Assembly: GCF_014200505.1 (NCBI RefSeq)
Contig: NZ_JACHBX010000002.1
Coordinates: 930,001 to 994,000 of the forward strand
Length of the DNA: 64,000 bases
Direction of reading: 5' to 3'
From: Massilia aurea
Lineage (GTDB): Bacteria; Pseudomonadota; Gammaproteobacteria; Burkholderiales; Burkholderiaceae_D
Position numbers and translations under genes: made by a program. Of the stretch, positions 43,886 to 52,677 are shown in pieces (within the stretch, counting starts at the first letter, position 1; every line of letters begins with the position of its first letter). The notes under the pieces are model-generated. The model saw only the letters and a list, made by a program, of their open reading frames with translations, searched no databases and was not told the origin of the DNA.

Positions 43886-44024
43886 AAGGAAACCTGCACG
43901 AAACGGGATGAACGAAAGTGTGCACTGGATTGCCGTACAGCCACAATAGATTTTTCACTCAGGCAACCATTCGACAGCTTTCCGCGCACTGGGTGCGTGG
44001 TATGGACAACGGTGTGTGGCTATC

Positions 44025-44052
44025 GTGGAAACAGTCTTACAATAGTTTCCAC
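44025..44052. promoter_or_regulatory. Inverted repeat over a likely promoter of the NERD-helicase gene
   Basis: GTGGAAAC (44025-44032) and GTTTCCAC (44045-44052) are perfect 8-base arms, centres 20 bases apart. TACAAT (44038-44043) between them resembles a -10 element, and the ATG lies 23 bases further on. A repressor bound here would block the promoter. Confidence 0.6.
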
Positions 44053-44074
44053 CTTATTAACGTTAGCGGACACC

Positions 44075-45712
44075 ATGGCCCATATCCAACCAAGCGGCTG
44101 GCGCGAACTGTCCGTCACGGGCGCCGCCGCCCGCGAAATCGAGACGCTCGCCTACCTTGAGCAGCGCCTGGCCGACACGCCCTACGTGATCTACCACGGC
44201 GTGCACTGGACGAACGTCGAGCAGGGTTATTCGGTGTACGGCGACGTCGACTTCATCGTGCTCGCGCCGAATGGCCGCATCCTGGTCATCGAGCAGGTCG
44301 CCGGTTTTCTGAACGAGACGCCGGACGGCCTAGTCAAAAGCTACCAGGGCAAGCCGCGCAAGGTCCGCACGCAGATCCTGGCCACGATCGAGGGCCTGGC
44401 CAAGCGCTTCCAGGGAAAGCTGTCCATCGACTACCTGCTGTACTGCCCCGACTACATCGTGCGCGACCAGCCACTGGCCGGCATCGACGCCGACCACATC
44501 ATCGACGCATCGAACAAACCCAAGCTGGCGCGCGTGATCCGCGAGGCGCTGCCTATCACCGAGCGCACCGACGACTTCGACAAGGTCACGCGCTTCCTGG
44601 GCGACACACTGAACCTGCGGCCCGATCCGAGCGCCATGATCGGCAACGCCGAGGCGATGGTCACCAAACTCTCGGGCGGCCTGGCCACCTGGGCGCGGCG
44701 GCTCGACTTCTCGCCATTCCGGCTGCACGTGATCGGCACCGCCGGCAGCGGCAAGACGCAGTTGGCGCTGGCCGAATACAGCGCTGCCATCGACGCCGGC
44801 CTGCGTCCGCTGTACGTGTGCTTCAACCGGCCGCTGGCCGACCACATCGAACGGCTGGTGCCGGCCGGCGGGCGGGTGGCGACCTTCCACATGCTGTCGG
44901 ACGCCTGGCTGCGCGCGCAGGACATCACGCCCGATTACGCGGCGGCGGATGTGTGGGAAAAGATCGAAGCATCGATGGCCGACGCCACCTTGCCCGAAAC
45001 CTGGCAATTCGACGTCGTCATCGTCGACGAGGGCCAGGACTTTTCGGTGGCGTGGCGCGACATCGTGCTGCGCATGCTGAAAGAGGGCGGCCGCGCGATC
45101 TGGATGGAAGACCCGGACCAGAACCTGTACGGCCGCGGGATGGTGCCACTGCCGGGCTGGGTGACGCTGCATTCGCATGTCAACTATCGCAGCCCGCGCC
45201 AGATCGTCGACATGCTCACGTCCATTGGCGCATCGCACCAGCCGGTAGAGGCGGGCAGCCCGTTCAAGGGCGCCGACATCGAAGAGCTGACCTATCCTGA
45301 AGGCGACGTCGAAGCGATGCTGGCACAGACGCGGCGCGCCGTGACGTCGTGCCTAGCGGCCGGCTTCGGGCGCCAGGACATCGCGATCTGCGCGTTTCGC
45401 GGCCGCGAAAAGTCGGCCATTTTGCAGCTCGATCGCCTGAGCGATGCGCACTCGCTGCGCTCGTTCACGGGTGCGTACGACTTGTTCGGCACGCCGGTGT
45501 TCCGCGAAGGCGGATTGCTGGCCGAATCGGTGTACCGCTTCAAGGGGCAGTCGGCGCCGGCGCTGATTTTTACCGAGATCGATTTCGAAGAACTCGACGA
45601 GCAGACGCTGCGCAAGCTGTTCGTGGGGATGACGCGCGCGCGGCTCAAGCTCGTGCTGGTGATGAGCGAGCGCGCGTCGTTGCAGATTGTGGATCGGATG
45701 AGTGGGCGGTGA
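44075..45712 (+). CDS. NERD-domain UvrD/Rep-like helicase-family protein
   Basis: A 545-residue protein. Residues 15-110 resemble a NERD (nuclease-related) domain: YSVYGDVDFIVLAPNGRILVIEQ. The rest is a superfamily 1 helicase/ATPase core: Walker A GTAGSGKT (221-228), Walker B VDEGQDFS (about 327), NYRSPRQIVD and C-terminal VGMTRARLKLVLVMS. The usual NERD active site ExK reads E73-Q-V here, so the catalytic Lys is missing and nuclease activity is doubtful. The ATG at 44075 avoids a longer frame without family content. A monocistronic gene with an inverted repeat over its promoter. DNA repair or defence is plausible; no direct evidence. Confidence 0.8.
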   Translation: MAHIQPSGWRELSVTGAAAREIETLAYLEQRLADTPYVIYHGVHWTNVEQGYSVYGDVDFIVLAPNGRILVIEQVAGFLNETPDGLVKSYQGKPRKVRTQILATIEGLAKRFQGKLSIDYLLYCPDYIVRDQPLAGIDADHIIDASNKPKLARVIREALPITERTDDFDKVTRFLGDTLNLRPDPSAMIGNAEAMVTKLSGGLATWARRLDFSPFRLHVIGTAGSGKTQLALAEYSAAIDAGLRPLYVCFNRPLADHIERLVPAGGRVATFHMLSDAWLRAQDITPDYAAADVWEKIEASMADATLPETWQFDVVIVDEGQDFSVAWRDIVLRMLKEGGRAIWMEDPDQNLYGRGMVPLPGWVTLHSHVNYRSPRQIVDMLTSIGASHQPVEAGSPFKGADIEELTYPEGDVEAMLAQTRRAVTSCLAAGFGRQDIAICAFRGREKSAILQLDRLSDAHSLRSFTGAYDLFGTPVFREGGLLAESVYRFKGQSAPALIFTEIDFEELDEQTLRKLFVGMTRARLKLVLVMSERASLQIVDRMSGR

Positions 45713-45763
45713 ATCATCGCGGCGCCTGATTGCGGGCCAGGTGATCTCGGCGCCAACCATCAC

Positions 45764-45837
45764 CGCGTGGACGGGGGACCCGTCCACCCTACCGTTCGGA
45801 TAGCCGGGTAGGGTGGGCGGCTTTGCCGCCCACGCGT
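45764..45837. repeat. Palindromic intergenic repeat, GTAGGGTGG family, copy 2
   Basis: Between convergent stops, CGCGTGGACGGGGGACCCGTCCACCCTACC is followed by GGGTAGGGTGGGCGGC and GCCGCCCACGCG. Same modules and orientation pattern as the copy at 4676-4743, with different inner stem bases, as expected for compensating change in a structured repeat. Confidence 0.75.
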
Positions 45838-47516
45838 TACGCTGCCAATGCGTCCGAATTCGGCTCTGCACTCACCACATGGCGGTTCACCGCCGACAGC
45901 ACCGACTTGAACGACGCCGTCACGATATTGCTGTCGATGCCGACACCGAACAACGTCGGGCCATTTCCCACCCGCAGCTCGACATAGCACGCCGCACGGG
46001 CATCGGCGCCCGAGCCGATTGCATGCTCGTGGTAATCCATCAGGCGAATCTCGAGGCCCAGCGCCGTGACGAACGCGTCGATCGGCCCGTTGCCGCGGCC
46101 CGAGAACACCTGCGGCGCATGGTGGCGCGCCACATCGACTTCGAGCTGCACGTCATGCGCGCTGTCTTCGGTCATGCGGTGCGCGATATAGTGATACGGC
46201 TCCTGCTGATCCAGGTATTCGCGCGCGAACAGCGCGTGCAGATCGGCCGGGTTGATTTCGCGGCCGCTCTCGTCGGCCTGGCGCTGCACGACGCGCGAGA
46301 ACTCGATCTGCAAACGGCGCGGCAGTTGCAGGCCGTATTCCTGTTCGAGCAGGTAGGCCATGCCGCCCTTGCCCGACTGGCTGTTGACGCGGATGACCGC
46401 ATCGTAGCTGCGCCCCAGGTCGGCCGGATCGATCGGCAGGTATGGCACTTCCCAGATGGCGTCGGCCTGCTGCTTCGCAAAACCCTTCTTGATCGCATCC
46501 TGGTGCGAACCCGAGAACGCCGTGAACACCAGATCGCCCGCATACGGATGGCGCGGGTGCACCGGCAGCTGGTTGCAGTCCTCGACCAGCTGGCGCACGG
46601 CGTCGATATCCGAAAAGTCCAGCCCCGGGTGCACGCCCTGCGTGTACAAATTCATGGCCAGGGTGACCAGATCGACGTTACCGGTGCGCTCGCCGTTACC
46701 GAACAGGCAGCCCTCGACGCGGTCCGCACCGGCCATCACGGCCAGTTCGGCAGCGGCGACGGCGGTGCCGCGGTCGTTGTGCGGGTGAACGCTGATGACG
46801 AGCGATTCACGGTTGTTCAGGTTACGGCACATCCACTCGATCTGGTCGGCGTAGACGTTCGGCGTGGCCGCTTCGACGGTCGACGGCAGATTGACGATCA
46901 TCTTGTTGGCCGGCGTCGGCTGCCAGACGGCGCTGACCGCATCGGTGATCTGCTTCGAGAAATCCAGCTCGGTCGTCGAGAACGATTCTGGCGAATACTC
47001 CAGGCCCCACTGGGTCTGCGGATGCTGGGATGTCAGATCCTTGATCAGCTGCGTGCCCTTGACCGCGATCTGCACGATCTCGTCGCGCTCCATATTGAAG
47101 ACCACGCGGCGGAACACCGGCGCGACCGAGTTGTAGACGTGGACGATCGCGCGCTTGGCACCAACGGCCGATTCGACGGTGCGGCGAATCAGCTCATCGC
47201 GCGACTGGGTCAGCACGATGATGGTGACGTCGTCCGGGATGTGCTTGTCGTCGACCAGCATGCGCACGAAGTCGAAGTCGGTCTGCGAGGCGGACGGGAA
47301 GCCCACCTCGATCTCCTTGATGCCGATCTTGACCAGCATTTTGAAGAAGCGCAGCTTCTTTTCCGGGCTCATTGGCTCGATCAATGCCTGGTTACCGTCG
47401 CGCAGGTCGGTGCTCATCCAGATCGGCGGCGTGGTGATGGTGCGGCTTGGCCACTGGCGGTCTGCCAGGTCGATGGCAGGGAAGGGACGGTACTTGGCGG
47501 CGGGATTGGTCAACAT
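45837..47516 (-). CDS. leuA: 2-isopropylmalate synthase
   Basis: A 559-residue LeuA of the longer type (LeuA type 2). It condenses acetyl-CoA with 2-oxoisovalerate, the first committed step of leucine synthesis. DLRDGNQAL holds the catalytic metal Asp, [14 protein letters not shown] and [17 protein letters not shown] follow, and [23 protein letters not shown] holds the conserved His. The C-terminal LeuA dimer domain (about 435-559) carries leucine feedback inhibition. GGAGCA lies a few bases before the ATG. A leucine-rich leader ORF and hairpins lie upstream, so attenuation is likely in addition. Confidence 0.95.
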   Translation of the reverse strand: MLTNPAAKYRPFPAIDLADRQWPSRTITTPPIWMSTDLRDGNQALIEPMSPEKKLRFFKMLVKIGIKEIEVGFPSASQTDFDFVRMLVDDKHIPDDVTIIVLTQSRDELIRRTVESAVGAKRAIVHVYNSVAPVFRRVVFNMERDEIVQIAVKGTQLIKDLTSQHPQTQWGLEYSPESFSTTELDFSKQITDAVSAVWQPTPANKMIVNLPSTVEAATPNVYADQIEWMCRNLNNRESLVISVHPHNDRGTAVAAAELAVMAGADRVEGCLFGNGERTGNVDLVTLAMNLYTQGVHPGLDFSDIDAVRQLVEDCNQLPVHPRHPYAGDLVFTAFSGSHQDAIKKGFAKQQADAIWEVPYLPIDPADLGRSYDAVIRVNSQSGKGGMAYLLEQEYGLQLPRRLQIEFSRVVQRQADESGREINPADLHALFAREYLDQQEPYHYIAHRMTEDSAHDVQLEVDVARHHAPQVFSGRGNGPIDAFVTALGLEIRLMDYHEHAIGSGADARAACYVELRVGNGPTLFGVGIDSNIVTASFKSVLSAVNRHVVSAEPNSDALAA

Positions 47517-47541
47517 GATCGGGTGCTCCTGATTGGTTTGG

Positions 47542-47718
47542 TCACTGGGCGGCGCGGATGCGCCTGCGGGTGGCGGAGGCTGCCGGGCGGGCCACGAAAC
47601 GCGAGGCCCGGCAACCGGTCGGTAGGTTTAGTGCCAGTACACACTGGACGCAAGCGCTCGCCGCCAGGATGGACCCGGTGAGGAAAAACGATGAAGCGAA
47701 AATTGGCGTGGTAGACAT
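47542..47718 (-). CDS. Small ORF between the leu leader and leuA (candidate)
   Basis: A 58-residue frame with a good ribosome site (AGGAAAG, six bases before the ATG). It begins with a hydrophobic segment ([20 protein letters not shown]) and ends in an Arg-rich tail. No family recognised. It ends 25 bases before the leuA ATG. It could be a real small membrane protein, or a translated part of the attenuator, since the hairpin at 47581-47613 lies inside it. Composition alone could also produce such a frame. Confidence 0.35.
   Translation of the reverse strand: MSTTPIFASSFFLTGSILAASACVQCVLALNLPTGCRASRFVARPAASATRRRIRAAQ
47581..47613 (-). promoter_or_regulatory. Hairpin in the leuA leader (attenuator candidate)
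   Basis: TGCCGGGC and GCCCGGCA form a perfect 8-bp stem with a 17-base loop, between the leader peptide and leuA. It lacks a U-tract, so it may act on translation or as one of several alternative pairings, rather than as the terminator itself. Confidence 0.45.
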
Positions 47719-47774
47719 CTGCGACTTTCCTGCTGCTGTGGGGACCGGCGTGTGCCGGGCGTACGGCCGAACGA

Positions 47775-47855
47775 TCAGGCGCGTAGTAGCAGTGCAGCTA
47801 GCGATAGCGCGCCAGCGGCAGGGAGAGTGTTCGACAGATGCAGGGTGAAAGACAT
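47775..47855 (-). CDS. leuA leader peptide
   Basis: A 26-residue frame beginning at 47855 and ending at TGA 47775-47777. Eight residues are leucine, ending in LAALLLRA. Four of the eight Leu codons are CTA, the rarest Leu codon in a GC-rich genome, with two in tandem near the end. This is the classic design of a leucine attenuation leader: ribosome stalling at scarce Leu-tRNA shifts downstream RNA pairing. The position 260 bases upstream of leuA, on the same strand, supports it. The ribosome binding site is weak. Confidence 0.75.
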   Translation of the reverse strand: MSFTLHLSNTLPAAGALSLAALLLRA

Positions 47856-47964
47856 AATTTCGACTTTAAGGAACTCGGCGCCGTATGTCAAGCGGACAAT
47901 AGGCGCATGTGGAAAAGAAAGTACGGGAATTCGGGGTGGCATTATTTTCCAGTCAACGTGAAAA

Positions 47965-47994
47965 CGTCGTTTCCGCGAAGGCGGGAACCCAAGT
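47965..47994. repeat. REP-like repeat, copy A
   Basis: CGTCGTTTCCGCGAAGGCGGGAACCCAAGT; a short imperfect palindrome (CCGCG/GGCGGG core). One of five copies in the window, the others at 57516, 57564, 63208 and 63286. This copy has one base difference in the left arm. Confidence 0.75.
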
Positions 47995-48124
47995 ACGTCG
48001 CCTGTATCTGACACGCCGCAGGGGAATGTCCGACGCAGTTTATGCACCAGCCATCACCGGCAGCACCACCGCGCGCAAAGGCCCGTGATAGCATCGTTCG
48101 AGATACTTTCTGGAGATTTTGCCA

Positions 48125-49231
48125 ATGCGCCGCCCTGTTAATGATGTGTCCCGCTCGCGCCTGAATCTGCTTGGCGCCGTTGGTTTGATGGCGCTGCTGG
48201 CCGGTTGCGGTGACGGCATCCCGAAGGACAAGGACAAGGACGATGGCAAGCCGCCGCCAGCACAAACGGCGGCGCTGTCGGTGTTCGCGGGCGACCCGAC
48301 TGCCGACGGGACCATGGACGGCACCGGCACGGCGGCGCGCTTCAACAATCCGCACGGGCTGGCGATTGATAGCAGCGGCAACGTCTATGTGGCAGATCGC
48401 GGTAACTACGTCATCCGCAAGATCACGCCGGACGGTGTGGTGACCACGCTGGCCGGCGGCGCAGGGCAGAGCCGGCTGACCAACGGCGCTGCCGCCAATG
48501 CGCGCTTCGTCAATCCGGTTGCGTTGACGGTGGGGAGCGGCGGCACGGTATTTGTGGCGGATGACGTGAACATCCGCAGCATCACAACGGGTGGCCAGGT
48601 CGCGACGGTGACCACGATCCCGGTTGGCAGCAACATCGCGACAGCGAGCCGGCCTGATGTCACGCCAGGCATGATCGCCGTCGACGCCAACAACAATCTC
48701 TACATCACTAACAACTACGGCACGCGTCGGTTTGCCATCGGCGCGGGTGGGACGGGAATTCTGGAAGGGCAGAACACGGTGGGCGACCTGTTCGGAACGC
48801 GCACGCTGGCGCCGCGCGGGGTGGCGGTGGACAGCAGCAATGTCGTGTACTTGTTCGACCTCGAGCGCGAGATCAGTCGCTGGAATCCGACGGCCAATTT
48901 TGGCTCGGACAATCTGTTTACGATCGCTGGTGCGCCGAACGTTCGCGGCGCGGTGAACGGCACCGGCAACGCAGCGCGCTTCGAGCAGGTGGTGGCGCTG
49001 ACGGTTGATCCACAAGGCAATCTGTATGCGGCTGACGCGGTGAATAACCTCGTTCGCAAGATTACGCCGGCGGGTGTGGTGACGACGGTGGCTGGGACGA
49101 CGCGGGCGACGACACTGCGGGTTGGGGATTTGCCGGGGAGCTTGGGTGACATTCGCGGCATCGTTACGAACGGTAAAGGGCTGCTGTATGTAACGTCCGG
49201 GAACTCAATAGTAAAGATTAGCTTGCCGTGA
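48125..49231 (+). CDS. NHL-repeat lipoprotein
   Basis: A 368-residue lipoprotein: LGAVGLMALLAGC puts the lipidated Cys near residue 28, followed by a charged linker (KDKDKDDGKPPP). The rest is an NHL-type beta-propeller with repeats such as FNNPHGLAIDSSGNVYVADRGNYVIRKITPDG and FEQVVALTVDPQGNLYAADAVNNLVRKITPAG. I use the ATG at 48125 over a TTG two codons earlier. The protein probably sits on the outer membrane facing the periplasm. Its partner is unknown; it stands alone next to the AT-rich island. Confidence 0.85.
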   Translation: MRRPVNDVSRSRLNLLGAVGLMALLAGCGDGIPKDKDKDDGKPPPAQTAALSVFAGDPTADGTMDGTGTAARFNNPHGLAIDSSGNVYVADRGNYVIRKITPDGVVTTLAGGAGQSRLTNGAAANARFVNPVALTVGSGGTVFVADDVNIRSITTGGQVATVTTIPVGSNIATASRPDVTPGMIAVDANNNLYITNNYGTRRFAIGAGGTGILEGQNTVGDLFGTRTLAPRGVAVDSSNVVYLFDLEREISRWNPTANFGSDNLFTIAGAPNVRGAVNGTGNAARFEQVVALTVDPQGNLYAADAVNNLVRKITPAGVVTTVAGTTRATTLRVGDLPGSLGDIRGIVTNGKGLLYVTSGNSIVKISLP

Positions 49232-49247
49232 TCGACTCCGATCAGAT

Positions 49248-49265
49248 GGCGGCCAGATGGCCGCC
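49248..49265 (+). terminator. Hairpin after the NHL lipoprotein gene
   Basis: GGCGGCC, AGAT and GGCCGCC form a perfect 7-bp stem, 16 bases past the stop. No U-tract follows (TAATACC), so termination strength is uncertain. It marks the end of GC-rich sequence. Confidence 0.45.
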
Positions 49266-49371
49266 TAATACCGGCTGCATTAGGCTTGTGATTTTAGAAT
49301 CATAATAGGAGCGAGCTGAGTATTAAAATTTTCGACATCGAATTTCAGTCTCAATTTCAATTTTCTAAATT

Positions 49372-50331
49372 TCAATGCTCCAGAATTGCGAAGCTGGGTA
49401 GATAACGATACATGTTCATAAAATGACGTGCATCCGCTTCTGGAATTGTTCCTAATTGGAGATCGGTCCCTTCAAGTAATGGCAACTGACTCTCGAGACG
49501 CTTAAATTCTCGTAAAGTAAGTTTTGGGACTACTATCCTGATCGGCTTATCGTCAGCACGGATAAATTCCATTTTTTTAAAATCGCACCTATCGACTAAA
49601 GCTTGATCTTCGGAAGTATAAAAAATTCCTACAAGTGTAGTCATTTTCGCACCATCTTCGTATTCAATTTCGCAGATAGTTCGAAATTTGAAAGGATTAG
49701 TAATTTGAGTAGCATTTCTTGATGCAAGCTCATTTTCTATTTCCTGACGCAGCATCTCTCGACTAAGCGCGCCATATGGCCATCCGACCAGTTGATCTGA
49801 CTTTGTCTCTGCAGGAACTCGATCACGTCCAAAGGTTCCCGCGAATCTGTTTATTGCCGAAACGCTGCCATCCCGCTCGGCCTCAGCAAATTGTGGCGCA
49901 CGCGAACACTGGACAGAAACAGATAAGACAGTACCGGACTTCGCACGGCTTGCAACTAACCTCATATCGAGAAGCATGTCTGTCGATAAAGGATCATCAT
50001 AATCCAGCCATATGAATTGGTCAGCTGACCAATTAAGGTCAGGTAGTGCGTTTTTTGATTGCTGATAAATTACAGGAATTCTAAATGGTTTATTTTCCTC
50101 TATCCTTTGCCTTGCCGCTGTATTTTGCTCAATAGAAATCATATTTTTCACCCCAAGCGTTTTGTGCACTAGGATAAAATCGGAGAACCAGATGGATCCA
50201 AATCCGACATAAATGTAATCTTCTATTCGCCCAAATGGCGAAAGCCTTCGAAACACATCGCACAACATACGACGTTCTGCATGTTTCGCAGGACGCAGAG
50301 AATAGTCAATTTTTTTAAAACTCGCGCTCAT
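49372..50331 (-). CDS. Rossmann-fold protein of unknown function, partner of the GHKL ATPase
   Basis: A 319-residue protein with no named family that I can assign. Residues 41-51 (YVGFGSIWFSD), 64-70 (MISIEQN) and 107-114 (FIWLDYDD) look like motif I, the acidic end of strand 2 and motif IV of SAM-dependent methyltransferases. The N-terminal IDYSLRPAKHAERRMLCDVFRRL recalls uncharacterised O-methyltransferase-labelled proteins of defence islands. Its ATG overlaps the GHKL ATPase stop (ATGA), so the two are translationally coupled. AT-rich codon use unlike the chromosome. Methylation is an inference; nucleotide binding of another kind is possible. Confidence 0.8.
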   Translation of the reverse strand: MSASFKKIDYSLRPAKHAERRMLCDVFRRLSPFGRIEDYIYVGFGSIWFSDFILVHKTLGVKNMISIEQNTAARQRIEENKPFRIPVIYQQSKNALPDLNWSADQFIWLDYDDPLSTDMLLDMRLVASRAKSGTVLSVSVQCSRAPQFAEAERDGSVSAINRFAGTFGRDRVPAETKSDQLVGWPYGALSREMLRQEIENELASRNATQITNPFKFRTICEIEYEDGAKMTTLVGIFYTSEDQALVDRCDFKKMEFIRADDKPIRIVVPKLTLREFKRLESQLPLLEGTDLQLGTIPEADARHFMNMYRYLPSFAILEH

Positions 50332-51677
50332 TCGCCACCCATCCGCTCATAAAGCATGTCAAACGCAGTCTCGCCAACAGACTTCGCGCTTCCAAGAGCT
50401 AATTCGGCCATTAAAAACTCGACTTTGTCGACTGGTCGAGAGTACTGAACTTTAATCGTTCTTATTTTCTTTTGAAGCGATCCTCTAGCTGGCGCAACAA
50501 ATGTACTTTGTGCAGGCAGATCTTCGGCTTTAACAAGTGCAGCGCTGTTTACAAACTGATGCATTGGACTTTCGTCACGTGAATGCTCATCAATATCAGC
50601 ATCAAGCTCGTTCAGAAATGTAATGACAGGCCGCATCATTTCGACCATTCTCGAAAATGTCTGCCGCCACACTGGGCTATCTTGGTCAACGTCAGTCTTA
50701 GTTGTATTCCACGGTACTTGAGCGGAATCATCTGAGTCGAATGTAACAATTCCTCGGAAACGTGCATATTGATTGTGGAAGCTAGGAATCGCAAGTCCAT
50801 TTGCCATTTCCTCAGCTACTCCCCATCCCGTTACGTCACGCCTATCTGCCTCTAGAATGACTCGACCATTACAAATTACATACCAGCCCGCTTCTTTTGG
50901 CGCACTATTACCTAAGCCAACAATGATCTTAGTTCTAGTAATGGCTTTATCTGGCCAAACGAATGCAGGTTCTTGTACACCTGGTCTGAAGTCAGTGCCT
51001 TGGACGAGCAATAATAAGTTCGTGGCAGTCAAAGTGTTGCCATTAACTAAAATTCTCAGTCCACCTGCGATGAACTGACGGTGCTTAGACTTGATCAAAG
51101 TGATGATCGTATTTTTGAATCTCTCAGTGGAGAACCTTGCAGAAACCTCAGGTCGAAGATCCTTTACAATGATCTCTGTCCCAGGTGTCTCTTGAGATAC
51201 ACTTTCATCAGGGACAAAATTGGCCCATTCGAAACTCCACCCGGGCTCCATTTCCCACTGATGTACGTCCACATCGACAGACCAGGAATCATCTTTAGTA
51301 GCCGAGCGAACGATGAAATGATGACCAAATTTAAACAGAGCTCGCTTCATTCCCACTCCGAACTGCCCGATCGAATGCGGAGTACGATACGATCCAACTG
51401 GTCGTCCAAACTTGAACGCATAAGATGCAGCGGTCTGTCGGTCAAAGCCGCCACAATTATCGGAAATTTGAAAGTGGTCAGCATCAAATAAAATTCTCAC
51501 CTCACACCCATCAAATGGGAAATTTCCGGTCTTTGCTAAGCCTTTAGCAGCATCGACTGTGTTATCTACTAAATCGAGTATCGCTTGTTCTAGTGCAATA
51601 TCTCGTGTCAGCATGTCGACAAAGAATGTTTTAGTTGGTGATGCATCGATCACCAGAGTGCCACTTGGTTGAGTCAT
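50328..51677 (-). CDS. MORC/MutL-like GHKL ATPase of a defence island
   Basis: A 449-residue protein with a GHKL (Hsp90/MutL/histidine-kinase) ATPase domain in about residues 10-230. Motifs are DLVDNTVDAA (35-44; Asp35 at the position of the usual catalytic Glu, as in many bacterial relatives), ISDNCGGFD (71-79) and SIGQFGVGMKRALF (102-115). A transducer-like region follows (about 240-370), then a charged tail that is Arg/Lys-rich near 405-420. No nuclease domain is fused. The ATG at 51677 follows GGAG by five bases; an upstream ATG at 51719 lacks a ribosome site. It forms one unit with the Rossmann-fold gene. MORC-like ATPases of this kind are known in restriction-modification operons. Confidence 0.8.
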   Translation of the reverse strand: MTQPSGTLVIDASPTKTFFVDMLTRDIALEQAILDLVDNTVDAAKGLAKTGNFPFDGCEVRILFDADHFQISDNCGGFDRQTAASYAFKFGRPVGSYRTPHSIGQFGVGMKRALFKFGHHFIVRSATKDDSWSVDVDVHQWEMEPGWSFEWANFVPDESVSQETPGTEIIVKDLRPEVSARFSTERFKNTIITLIKSKHRQFIAGGLRILVNGNTLTATNLLLLVQGTDFRPGVQEPAFVWPDKAITRTKIIVGLGNSAPKEAGWYVICNGRVILEADRRDVTGWGVAEEMANGLAIPSFHNQYARFRGIVTFDSDDSAQVPWNTTKTDVDQDSPVWRQTFSRMVEMMRPVITFLNELDADIDEHSRDESPMHQFVNSAALVKAEDLPAQSTFVAPARGSLQKKIRTIKVQYSRPVDKVEFLMAELALGSAKSVGETAFDMLYERMGGE

Positions 51678-51787
51678 ATCCGCTCCAAACAATTTGTGGG
51701 AAACGATAACATGATGCACGCAAGAAATAAACTAATTTAACAGATTTAGCTTATTTTATAGAGAATGTGAATTTTTGAGAAATAAAA

Positions 51788-51822
51788 TGGTGAGGATTCT
51801 ACCGAATTCTCACCAAGTTTTT
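51788..51822. terminator. Bidirectional terminator inside the defence island
   Basis: TGGTGAGGATTC and GAATTCTCACCA pair over 12 positions (one G-U) with loop TACC. AGTTTTTT follows on the plus strand and TTTTATTT on the minus strand. It separates the vsr-dcm-endonuclease unit from the GHKL ATPase unit. Confidence 0.85.
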
Positions 51823-51867
51823 TAGTGGACTAGCCCTAGAATAACCGTAGTTGTAAATTTTGAATGA

Positions 51868-52677
51868 TCAGTCGCTCATCGCGTGATAAATTGAAAGGTC
51901 ACTTTCGGTAATCGATTGAGCTGGTACAAGTTGATAGTGCTTTTCCGACACCACGAATATTTCATCATCATTCAACATTAGTTCGAACATTGCAATACGT
52001 CCTCGTGTCATAAACTGTGCAGAAACAGCTCTGCATATCAGATTAGGGAATTTTTCCGCGCAACATGCAATGTCTTGTCCAGTTTGAACAGAGCCGTGTT
52101 TGTCATTTCCACCTTTGGCTTGAACTGGAATAACATACTGGCGCCCATTCCGATCTATTCCTACATAAATCTCATCTATTTCAATCTGACCGATCTTTTT
52201 CACCGTTGTACGAAGATGATTCTGTAATGAATAGGCTGTCACACCCATAAATATATCTATCAGGCGGTTATAACGAACTTTTGCCAGTAGCGCTTGCTCA
52301 TCATTAAGTGCATATGCGCCGATTATCTCTGGTGTAGCATCTGGAATTTTTATAGTAATTAGCTCTTCCCTAGGTATAATTCTGTTAAGTTTGACCTGTT
52401 GAAATCTGTATCTTGCACGTCCTGCGCCCTTAATTAACCATTCCATTCCAGGCTCTGCAGTTTCCCGAATTTTTGCAGGTAACTCATTTCGGTAACGAAA
52501 TGAGTAAGGTAAATCGCCAAGATTGTCCGGTAGTTCGATTCCTAAATGAAGTGCAATATCTTTAAACTCACTACGATCAAACTCGAATTCTTTTATTCCA
52601 ATTTCATAGTGACGATCAAAAACAACTTGAATAATGGCTTGGTATCTATTTGGTTTTCTTTTTTGACCTTCACTCAT
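51868..52677 (-). CDS. Putative restriction endonuclease, PD-(D/E)xK type
   Basis: A 269-residue protein, probably the restriction enzyme of the adjacent dcm. The centre holds a PD-(D/E)xK-like core: QIEIDEIYVG (Asp168) followed 17 residues later by VIPVQAKGG (Gln186-x-Lys188), the QxK variant of the active site. The preceding segment (about 100-150) looks like a DNA-contact region. The start overlaps the dcm stop by ATGA. AT-rich. Specificity cannot be read, and a family name cannot be assigned with confidence. Confidence 0.75.
   Translation of the reverse strand: MSEGQKRKPNRYQAIIQVVFDRHYEIGIKEFEFDRSEFKDIALHLGIELPDNLGDLPYSFRYRNELPAKIRETAEPGMEWLIKGAGRARYRFQQVKLNRIIPREELITIKIPDATPEIIGAYALNDEQALLAKVRYNRLIDIFMGVTAYSLQNHLRTTVKKIGQIEIDEIYVGIDRNGRQYVIPVQAKGGNDKHGSVQTGQDIACCAEKFPNLICRAVSAQFMTRGRIAMFELMLNDDEIFVVSEKHYQLVPAQSITESDLSIYHAMSD

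Noticed and set aside
47775..48047. 90-residue minus-strand frame containing the leu leader
   Set aside because: The part upstream of the internal Met at 47855 is a read through the REP-like repeat and has no ribosome site; only the 26-residue leader is supported.
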